Assembly (NCBI GenBank): GCA_013138655.1 | Contig: WTCI01000192.1 | Span: 1 to 7,817, forward strand | Reading direction: 5' to 3' | DNA from: Desulfuromonadaceae bacterium | GTDB lineage: Bacteria > Desulfobacterota > Desulfuromonadia > Desulfuromonadales > Geopsychrobacteraceae | DNA: 7,817 nucleotides | In this document: piece after piece, positions 1 to 6,319 of the stretch | Position numbering within the stretch: the first letter of the stretch is position 1 | Layout of the letters: each line of letters starts with the position of its first letter | Made by a program: the position numbers and the translations under genes | The notes under the pieces: model-generated | Told to the model about the DNA's origin: nothing | Databases searched by the model: none | Seen by the model: the letters and a program-made list of their open reading frames with translations, nothing else

Positions 1-10
1 CTTTTTACGT

Positions 11-14
11 AGGA
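11..14 (+). promoter_or_regulatory. Ribosome binding site of the M16C peptidase gene
   Basis: AGGA lies six bases upstream of the ATG at 21, a normal Shine-Dalgarno spacing. It supports that ATG as the true start. Only 20 bases precede the gene in this window, so its promoter cannot be seen. Confidence 0.7.
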
Positions 15-20
15 TTTACT

Positions 21-2972
21 ATGAGCAGTCAGAATTTTACCCCCGGACAGTTACTGTCCGGTTTTATCGTCGAACGGATCGATCCTCTGCCGAGTATCAA
101 CGCCACCATGATCCGCCTGCAACATCAGCCAACCGGTGCGCGTTTCATGCACCTGGAACGGGAAGATGACAACCACCTGTTCGCTGTTGGTTTTCGTACG
201 CCACCAGACGATTCAACCGGTGTGGCGCACATTCTCGAACATACCGCGCTTTGCGGTTCAAAACGCTTTCCGGTGCGTGACCCCTTCTTTTCGATGCTCA
301 AGCGCAGCCTGAACAGTTTTATGAACGCGATGACCGCCAGTGACTGGACCCTTTATCCCTTCTCCAGTATGAATCACAAGGATTTTCAGAACCTGCTGGA
401 GATCTACCTGGACGCGGCTTTTTTTCCGCGACTGACCGAGCGTGATTTCAGCCAGGAAGGGCACCGTCTCGAATTTGCCGAGGCGGATAATCCGCAGACA
501 CCGCTGGAATACAAGGGGGTGGTGTACAATGAGATGAAAGGTGCCATGTCCGATCCTTCATCTCTGTTGTCCCGGCGGTTGGGACGTCATCTTTATCCGA
601 CGACCACTTATCGGCATAATTCAGGTGGCGAGCCGTCTGATATCCCGGCACTCACCTGGCAGCAGCTGCGTGATTTTCACGCCCGTTACTACCACCCGAG
701 TAATGCCTGGTTTTTCAGTTCCGGTAACCTGGACTTGCCTCAGCTGCTGGCCACCGTTGAAGACCGCGTGCTGCAGCATTTCGAACGCCTGGAAGTTGCC
801 AGCGAGGTGCCGGCTGAGCAGCCGCTTGAAACATCGCTGACGGTGACAGAGTCTTATCCGCTGGATGCGGGTGAATCGCTGGAAAGGCGTTCTCTGGTGC
901 TGACGGCCTGGCTGACCAATGATATCAACGACAGTTTCGAACGGCTGGCCATGTCGCTGCTTTCGACTCTGCTGCTCGGGAACCCGGCCGCACCGCTCTA
1001 CAAAGCCTTGCTCAACTCCGGCTTGGGAGAGAATCTCGCTCCAGGGGTCGGTTATCACGATGATAACCGGACGACTTACTTTGCTGCCGGCTTGCAGGGC
1101 GCTGAGCCTGAAAAGCTGGCAGAGATCGAAGGGCTGGTTCTCGAAACTCTGGAACAGGTGGCAACGGAAGGATTCTCCCGTGAGCGGATCGATGGCGTCA
1201 TTCACCTGCTCGAATTTGCCAACCGTGAAATCACCGGTGACAGCTATCCTTATTCATTGCTGCTGCTGATGCGCCTGATCGGTCCCTGGATTCATGGTGG
1301 CGACCCCCTGGCGGCGCTCAACTTCGAGGAGGATCTGGAAAAACTGCAGCAGGAACTGAACAAGGGCCCCTTCTTTGAAACCCTGATCCGTCAGCGGTTG
1401 CTGGAGAACCCGCACCGGGTGACCTTGCTGTTGCAGCCCGATACGGATATGGGACCGCAACAGGAGGCAGAGGTTCGGGCTGAGTTGGATAAAATTCAGC
1501 AACAACTCAGTGAAAATGAAAGACAGGCCCTGGTAGAACAGGCCCTGGCACTGAAAAGTGCCCAGGAGGAACCGGAAGATCTTTCCTGCCTGCCGACCCT
1601 GGAGTTGAGTGATATCCCTCCCACGGAAGCGCCGGTCAAATTAGCACAGCAGCAACAGGGAGCGGTGAACTGCTGCTGGTTCGATCAACCGACCAATGGT
1701 ATCGGCACGGTTATCCTCAATATGGGGCTTGCCGAGTTGACAGAAGAAGAGCTTCTTTACCTGCCGATCTTCAGCAGTCTGCTGACCCAGGTCGGGGCCG
1801 GAAAACGCGACTATCTGCAAATGGCGCAGGTGATGGAGGCGGTCACGGGCGGTATTTCGGCGCGGACTTCATTGCTTGATGACCCTCAGACGTTAGATCG
1901 ATTTATTGCCAGTTTCGAACTGAAGGGGAAAGCATTGGTGCGCAATTGCGGAGCTCTTTTTGAGCTGTTGAAAGATATTGCCACAGCCCCTGATTTTACC
2001 GATCTGCAACGGATTCATACGGTGTTGGGCCAGTTAAAAGTCTCGCTGGAAAATTCAGTTCCGCAGTCGGGGCACACCTATGCCGCTCGCACCGCTGCTG
2101 CCTGTATGACCCCGGTAGCGCAATTACGGGAACAGTGGTCGGGGTTAACCCAGGTCGCCTTGATCCGCAGCTTGGCAGCACAAAAGCCTGAGGAACTGCA
2201 AGGACTGTCGGAACTCCTTGCAAAAATTGCCGCCAAACTCTTCAATCGTGGGTGGTTGCGGACCGCCGTGACCGTTGAGGTAGAAAATTTCGCTCAATTT
2301 AAAAAGGCCTTGGCAGAATTTATCGATAGCCTGCCGGAAACTGTCGCTTCAACGGCAACTGAGCCGGCGCCCTTCAGTCCGCAGCCGCAAAGGCAGGGGT
2401 TCACCTGGTCGCTGCCTGTCAGTTACGTGACCCGTGTTTTCCGCGCCGTTCCATTCAACCACCCCGACAGTGCGGCATTGACCGTCCTTTCAAAGCTGCT
2501 GCGTGCGGAATTTCTGCACCGTGAAATTCGTGAAAAAGGCGGGGCTTATGGTGGCTTGGCCGGCTACAGTTCTGAAGCGGGACTTTTTTCTCTGCTGTCC
2601 TACCGTGACCCGCATATTTTGCGTACCCTGGAAGTGTACGATCAGGCGATTGACTGGGCTGCTGCCGGTGAATTCCCCGCCGACTCGGTGAAGGAAGCGA
2701 TTCTGGCGGTGTTCAGTGATCTCGACAAGCCGCTCTCGCCCGCTGGATTGGGTGCCCAGGAGTTCGCCAACCTGCGACAGGGAATGACCCTGGAAATGCG
2801 TAACAAGCTGCGCCGGCAATTGCTCGCAGTCGATGCTGCGGCGCTGCAAAGGGTAGCGGAAACGTACCTGCAGAAAGGTTCGAGCGCCGTTTCGGTGCTG
2901 GCCGGTGAAGCGGCCCTGCAGCAGGCCAATGAGCAGCTTGGGGCTGATAAACTGGAGCTGCGGAAGATCTGA
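21..2972 (+). CDS. PreP-like M16C zinc metallopeptidase (insulinase superfamily)
   Basis: This is a full-length M16C peptidase of 983 aa. The family (mitochondrial/plastid PreP, Cym1, bacterial homologues) forms a closed two-half chamber that degrades unstructured peptides. The inverted zinc motif HILEH is at residues 70-74 (His70, His74 ligands, Glu73 catalytic base). The third ligand is probably Glu171 in VVYNEMKGA, about 97 residues later, as expected for PreP. The surrounding segment, including CGSKRFPVRDPFF and NSFMNAMTASDWTLYPFS, closely resembles PreP proteins as I remember them. Residues about 460-700 fit the M16C-associated domain, with a charged, probably helical hinge near 485-530. 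The C-terminal half keeps the Arg/Tyr substrate-binding pair (Arg837, Tyr843 in IREKGGAYGG). No signal peptide or membrane segment is seen, so a cytoplasmic peptide-scavenging role is inferred. The natural substrate is unknown. Confidence 0.95.
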   Translation: MSSQNFTPGQLLSGFIVERIDPLPSINATMIRLQHQPTGARFMHLEREDDNHLFAVGFRTPPDDSTGVAHILEHTALCGSKRFPVRDPFFSMLKRSLNSFMNAMTASDWTLYPFSSMNHKDFQNLLEIYLDAAFFPRLTERDFSQEGHRLEFAEADNPQTPLEYKGVVYNEMKGAMSDPSSLLSRRLGRHLYPTTTYRHNSGGEPSDIPALTWQQLRDFHARYYHPSNAWFFSSGNLDLPQLLATVEDRVLQHFERLEVASEVPAEQPLETSLTVTESYPLDAGESLERRSLVLTAWLTNDINDSFERLAMSLLSTLLLGNPAAPLYKALLNSGLGENLAPGVGYHDDNRTTYFAAGLQGAEPEKLAEIEGLVLETLEQVATEGFSRERIDGVIHLLEFANREITGDSYPYSLLLLMRLIGPWIHGGDPLAALNFEEDLEKLQQELNKGPFFETLIRQRLLENPHRVTLLLQPDTDMGPQQEAEVRAELDKIQQQLSENERQALVEQALALKSAQEEPEDLSCLPTLELSDIPPTEAPVKLAQQQQGAVNCCWFDQPTNGIGTVILNMGLAELTEEELLYLPIFSSLLTQVGAGKRDYLQMAQVMEAVTGGISARTSLLDDPQTLDRFIASFELKGKALVRNCGALFELLKDIATAPDFTDLQRIHTVLGQLKVSLENSVPQSGHTYAARTAAACMTPVAQLREQWSGLTQVALIRSLAAQKPEELQGLSELLAKIAAKLFNRGWLRTAVTVEVENFAQFKKALAEFIDSLPETVASTATEPAPFSPQPQRQGFTWSLPVSYVTRVFRAVPFNHPDSAALTVLSKLLRAEFLHREIREKGGAYGGLAGYSSEAGLFSLLSYRDPHILRTLEVYDQAIDWAAAGEFPADSVKEAILAVFSDLDKPLSPAGLGAQEFANLRQGMTLEMRNKLRRQLLAVDAAALQRVAETYLQKGSSAVSVLAGEAALQQANEQLGADKLELRKI

Positions 2973-2984
2973 TTTTCATTTGTA

Positions 2985-3035
2985 GGGGCGAATCTTGTAT
3001 TCGCCCGGATATAGGGCGATCACAAGGATCGCCCC
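2985..3035. repeat. Paired-hairpin intergenic repeat (REP/MITE-like)
   Basis: Two perfect hairpins lie side by side between the peptidase stop and rlmKL. Hairpin 1 is GGGCGAAT/ATTCGCCC (2986-2993 with 2999-3006) around loop CTTGT. Hairpin 2 is GGGCGATC/GATCGCCC (3014-3021 with 3027-3034) around loop ACAAG. They are separated by GGATATA. The two loops are reverse complements, and the whole block is an imperfect palindrome: one half matches the reverse complement of the other at 18 of 22 positions. GGGGCGA at 2985 also pairs with TCGCCCC ending at 3035, allowing one long alternative stem. No poly-T follows, so a simple intrinsic terminator is unlikely. I recall similar GTAGGGGCGA-type repeats as dispersed elements in other bacterial genomes, but copy number here cannot be checked. 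It may mark the 3' end of the peptidase transcript. Confidence 0.8.
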
Positions 3036-3068
3036 GACGATTATTTGTCGCAGAAAGAATACTTGAAC

Positions 3069-5237
3069 ATGCAAAACCAACCATTTTTTGTCACAGCCGC
3101 CCTCGGTTTCGAACCGCTGCTGGCGGCTGAGCTTATTGAACTTGGTGCGAGTGAGGTCAAAGAGGAGCGTGCCGGGGTCAGTTTTGTCGGTGAGTTGTCG
3201 ATCGCCTATAAGGTCTGTCTCTGGTCGCGACTGGCCAGTCGGGTGCTGTTGCCGCTGGCGATTTTCCCTGCCTTAGACACCGATCAACTTTACGCCGAGG
3301 TGCAGAAGATCGATTGGGCGGAGCACCTTTCGGTCGCGCGGACTTTTGCTGTTGACTGCACCACCGTTCGTTCTCAGATCAACCATACCCGTTACGGGGC
3401 GCTACGCGTCAAGGATGCCATCGTTGACCAGTTCCGCGCCCGTAGCGGGGAGCGCCCGTCGATCTCGGTGGAGCAGCCCGACCTGCGTATCAACCTGCAC
3501 CTGTTTAAGGATCAGGCGACCCTGAGCATCGACCTCTCCGGTGACAGTTTGCACCGCCGAGGCTATCGGATCGATGGTGTGCACGCGCCGCTGAAAGAGA
3601 ATCTGGCGGCGGCAATCCTGATCCGTGGCGGCTGGCCGGAGATCGCTGCGACAGGTGGCGCACTGGTCGATCCGATGTGCGGTTCCGGAACTCTGCCGCT
3701 CGAAGCGGGTCTGATGGCCACCGATACAGCGCCGGGGTTGCTGCGGGACTATTTCGGTTTTTTCGGTTGGCAGCAGTTTGATGATGCTCTCTGGCAGAGG
3801 TTGCGGGAAGAAGCGCTCCTGCGGCAACATGACGGACTGAAACGCAGGCTGGCGCCGATTGTCGGTTACGACAGCGACAGCCGGGCGATCAAGGCTGCCT
3901 GGCAGCATGCGCAGAACGCCGGGTTGGAGAAGATTATCCATTTCGAGAAGCGCACCCTGCGCGAGTTCTCGGCGCCGGTCGGTTTTGCCCCCGGCCTGCT
4001 GGTGGCCAATCCGCCTTACGGTGAGCGGCTCGGCGAGGAGCACGAGCTGCCACCCCTCTACAATCTGCTTGGCGAGCAGATGGCCAATAAATGTGTCGGC
4101 TGGAAGGCGGCGGTGATCACCTCCAATCCGCAATTGGGGCGCTCCATCGGTCTGCGTGCCGGGAAAATCAATACCCTCTACAACGGCGCTCTCAAGTGTC
4201 AGTTGCTGCAGTTTGTGCTGGATGAGAAGAACCGTTGGCAGTCGCTGGCAGCAGGGGCGGGACGGGCGGTAAAGAAAGAGCTCTCGCCCGGTGCCGAGAT
4301 GTTCGCCAACCGGCTGCGCAAGAACCTGAAGAAATTTGAAAAATGGGCCAATCGGGAAAGGATTGATTGCTATCGGCTCTACGATGCCGATTTACCGGAG
4401 TACGCGGTCGCGGTCGATCTCTATGGGGATGAGGTGCATCTGCAGGAGTACCGGGCGCCGAAGGATATCGACCCGAAGAAAGCTGCCCAGCGGCTTCAGG
4501 ATGTTCAGGATGCATTGCCACAGGTTCTCGACATTTCCTCTGACAAAATTCATCTGAAGATACGTCAGCAGCAGAAAGGGAAGCAGCAATACGAAAAACA
4601 GGCGCGGCGCGGCATCCTCAAAGAGGTTCAGGAGGGGAACTGTAAATTTCTGGTCAACCTGACCGATTATCTGGATACCGGTCTCTTTCTCGATCATCGC
4701 CCGGCCCGGCAGTTGATCCAGAACATGGCCCATGGCAGCCGCTTTCTCAACCTGTTTGCCTATACCGGCTCTGCGACGGTGCATGCCTTGGTGGGGGGCG
4801 CGATGGAAACCACTACGGTGGATATGTCGCGCACTTATCTGGAATGGGCGCGGAAGAATATTGCCCTGAACGATTTCGATCCGGATGACGAGGAACTGAT
4901 CCAGACCGATTGTCTGGTCTGGATCGATGGGGTGCAGTCGGAACGGGCGGCTGCTTTCGATCTGATCTTTCTCGATCCGCCGACCTTTTCCAATTCCAAG
5001 TCGATGGACAGCAGCTTCGATGTCCAACGAGATCATGTCGGGTTACTGCGCAAGGTGGCGAAGCTGTTATCTCCGGGTGGAACCCTGATCTTTTCCAATA
5101 ACCTGCGCAATTTCAAGCTGGACGCAGACGCTTTGCCGGAGTTGCAGATCGAGAGTCTGACGGATAAGACCATTCCCCTCGATTTTGCACGTCATCCGCG
5201 GATTCACAATTGCTGGTTGATCCGACATCACAGTTGA
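3069..5237 (+). CDS. rlmKL: Bifunctional 23S rRNA guanine methyltransferase RlmKL
   Basis: This 722-aa protein fuses two SAM-dependent methyltransferases that modify 23S rRNA. In E. coli the RlmL part makes m2G2445 and the RlmK part makes m7G2069; E. coli RlmKL is about 702 aa. Residues about 45-160 fit a THUMP RNA-binding domain. The RlmL domain shows a SAM loop (LVDPMCGSGTLPLEA, 199-213) and catalytic motif NPPYGERLG (314-322), typical of N2-guanine methyltransferases. The RlmK domain follows, with FLVNLTDYLDTGLFLDHR (527-544), a second SAM loop (FLNLFAYTGSAT, 559-570), acidic Asp585 and DPPTFSNSK (636-644). An upstream TTG at 3045 would add eight residues, but ATG 3069 starts directly at the conserved N-terminus (FFVTAALGFEPLLAAEL) and is preferred. 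Ribosome binding is weak (purine-rich AGAAAGAA nine bases upstream). Both active sites look intact. Cytoplasmic; acts on ribosome precursors. Confidence 0.95.
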   Translation: MQNQPFFVTAALGFEPLLAAELIELGASEVKEERAGVSFVGELSIAYKVCLWSRLASRVLLPLAIFPALDTDQLYAEVQKIDWAEHLSVARTFAVDCTTVRSQINHTRYGALRVKDAIVDQFRARSGERPSISVEQPDLRINLHLFKDQATLSIDLSGDSLHRRGYRIDGVHAPLKENLAAAILIRGGWPEIAATGGALVDPMCGSGTLPLEAGLMATDTAPGLLRDYFGFFGWQQFDDALWQRLREEALLRQHDGLKRRLAPIVGYDSDSRAIKAAWQHAQNAGLEKIIHFEKRTLREFSAPVGFAPGLLVANPPYGERLGEEHELPPLYNLLGEQMANKCVGWKAAVITSNPQLGRSIGLRAGKINTLYNGALKCQLLQFVLDEKNRWQSLAAGAGRAVKKELSPGAEMFANRLRKNLKKFEKWANRERIDCYRLYDADLPEYAVAVDLYGDEVHLQEYRAPKDIDPKKAAQRLQDVQDALPQVLDISSDKIHLKIRQQQKGKQQYEKQARRGILKEVQEGNCKFLVNLTDYLDTGLFLDHRPARQLIQNMAHGSRFLNLFAYTGSATVHALVGGAMETTTVDMSRTYLEWARKNIALNDFDPDDEELIQTDCLVWIDGVQSERAAAFDLIFLDPPTFSNSKSMDSSFDVQRDHVGLLRKVAKLLSPGGTLIFSNNLRNFKLDADALPELQIESLTDKTIPLDFARHPRIHNCWLIRHHS

Positions 5238-5255
5238 TGGCAATGTTTCCCCTCT

Positions 5256-5259
5256 GGAG
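5256..5259 (+). promoter_or_regulatory. Ribosome binding site of the HIT gene
   Basis: GGAG lies five bases before the ATG at 5265, in the 27-base gap after the rlmKL stop. No promoter is visible in that gap, so the HIT gene is probably co-transcribed with rlmKL. Confidence 0.6.
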
Positions 5260-5264
5260 TTCCC

Positions 5265-5681
5265 ATGTTTCAACTTGATCCACGTTTGCAGGCCGATACA
5301 ATTTACCTTGGTGATTTTCCTTTGAGCAGCCTGCTGTTGATGAACGAACAGACCTACCCTTGGTTTATCCTGGTGCCGCGCCGGGAAGGGATGCGTGAAA
5401 TCCATCATCTGTCTGAAGTTGATCAGCAACAGTTCTGGCGTGAATCGGCGATCCTGGCGCGCTGGATGGAAACAAGCTTCAAGTTTGATAAACTGAACGT
5501 CGCAGCCTTGGGCAATATCGTCAGCCAATTGCACCTGCACCATGTCGGGCGCACGAGCGGTGATCCGGCCTGGCCCGGTCCGGTCTGGGGGCAGCGCCCG
5601 CCGGTACCCTATGTCGAGGAACAGATTGATGTTATTGTGAAGCAGGTGAAAAAAGGGTTGGCCGAATATTTGGTCGGATAA
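5265..5681 (+). CDS. HIT-family nucleotide hydrolase-like protein
   Basis: This is a 138-aa single-domain protein of the histidine-triad (HIT) superfamily, which hydrolyses or transfers nucleotides from substrates such as dinucleoside polyphosphates or nucleoside phosphoramidates. The signature is QLHLHHVGR at residues 88-96. Aligned to the classical H-x-H-x-H motif, the first His is Gln88, while His90 (equivalent to the catalytic nucleophile) and His92 are kept. The upstream NVAALGN (78-84) and downstream PAWPGPVWG (101-109) resemble a bacterial HIT subgroup I remember having this same Q-x-H-x-H-H form, so it is probably active and not a decayed copy. No signal peptide; cytoplasmic. It lies between rlmKL and the lipoprotein genes with short gaps, suggesting co-transcription but no shared pathway. 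Its substrate cannot be read from the sequence. Confidence 0.88.
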   Translation: MFQLDPRLQADTIYLGDFPLSSLLLMNEQTYPWFILVPRREGMREIHHLSEVDQQQFWRESAILARWMETSFKFDKLNVAALGNIVSQLHLHHVGRTSGDPAWPGPVWGQRPPVPYVEEQIDVIVKQVKKGLAEYLVG

Positions 5682-5686
5682 ACGTC

Positions 5687-5691
5687 AGGAG
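5687..5691 (+). promoter_or_regulatory. Ribosome binding site that sets the lpoB-like start
   Basis: AGGAG directly abuts the ATG at 5692, leaving no spacer, but is six bases from the in-frame ATG at 5698. The second ATG is therefore the likely start, shortening the protein by two residues to begin MKRFMTW. Confidence 0.75.
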
Positions 5692-5697
5692 ATGAAA

Positions 5698-6300
5698 ATG
5701 AAGAGATTTATGACCTGGATCGTGCTTTCACTTCTCGTGCTGCTCACCGGTTGCAGTGTCACGACCCGGGAAGTAGCGCCGGATGAAAAAGTCATCTACG
5801 ATGAGGGCTATCACTTCTCGGACAAGAAGTCGATTGTTGCCGATATGGTCACATCTTTGTTGACCAAGCATCCGCTGGTTCGTTCAACCGACCGGCCGGT
5901 GTTGATCGTTTATGGCATCGCCAACCGGACCAGTGAACACATCAGCACCAGCGCCATCACGGATGATATCCGCCAGACGATGCTGGAGAGTGGCCGGGTG
6001 CGGTTTGTCAACGAAACCCAGCGTAAGAACATCGAACGGGAGACCAGCTACCAATACGGCGGCAGTGTCGCTGCGGAAACCCGGATTCTGAAAGCCCGGC
6101 AGGTCGGGGCCAAATACATGCTGACCGGGACTCTGCGTTCAATTAAAAAGAAACAGCCACGACAGTTTCGGCTGATGAAAAAGACCCTGATGTACTACAG
6201 CCTGAATCTGGAGCTGACCGATATTGAATCCGGTTTGATCGAATGGGCCGATAGTGTCGAAGTGATCCGTGAATCTTTCAAGCCGTTTATCGGCTGGTAA
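5698..6300 (+). CDS. LpoB-like outer-membrane lipoprotein (PBP activator family)
   Basis: This encodes a 200-aa predicted lipoprotein. Basic MKR, a hydrophobic core and lipobox LLTGC put the lipidated residue at Cys19; Ser follows, which by the +2 rule favours the outer membrane. The body resembles LpoB, the E. coli activator of the peptidoglycan synthase PBP1B: PVLIVYGIANRTSEHIST (67-84), then a long helix, ARQVGAKYMLTGTL (133-146), and a final strand pair ending LTDIESGLIEWADS (173-186). In E. coli LpoB a long, proline-rich disordered linker spans the periplasm; here only about 25 residues separate Cys19 from the folded part and no proline-rich tract is seen. The start is chosen by ribosome-binding-site spacing (ATG 5692 is the alternative). 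It lies 16 bases after the HIT gene and 19 bases before a second lipoprotein gene. Family membership is fairly secure; the activator role is inferred. Confidence 0.82.
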   Translation: MKRFMTWIVLSLLVLLTGCSVTTREVAPDEKVIYDEGYHFSDKKSIVADMVTSLLTKHPLVRSTDRPVLIVYGIANRTSEHISTSAITDDIRQTMLESGRVRFVNETQRKNIERETSYQYGGSVAAETRILKARQVGAKYMLTGTLRSIKKKQPRQFRLMKKTLMYYSLNLELTDIESGLIEWADSVEVIRESFKPFIGW

Positions 6301-6319
6301 CCGGCTCGCTCCCGTTCTT

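Noticed and set aside
621..1205. 194-aa reverse-strand open frame inside the peptidase gene
   Set aside because: It is antisense to well-conserved M16C sequence and shows no recognisable domain; a shadow frame.
2985..3035. CRISPR-like or simple terminator reading of the paired hairpins
   Set aside because: Only two inverted half-units are present with no spacer array, and no T-run follows either stem.
3045..3068. TTG at 3045 as the rlmKL start
   Set aside because: It lacks a ribosome binding site and adds eight residues unlike the family N-terminus; ATG 3069 fits the conserved FFVTAALGFEPL start.
3402..4133. 243-aa reverse-strand open frame inside rlmKL
   Set aside because: It overlaps the RlmL catalytic domain on the other strand, has no recognisable motif and is explained by codon bias of the real gene.
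6269..6319. GTG at 6269 as the TPR lipoprotein start
   Set aside because: It would overlap the LpoB-like gene by 32 bases and place about 35 residues before the hydrophobic core, an unusual lipoprotein signal peptide. It cannot be fully excluded because ATG 6320 also lacks a ribosome binding site.
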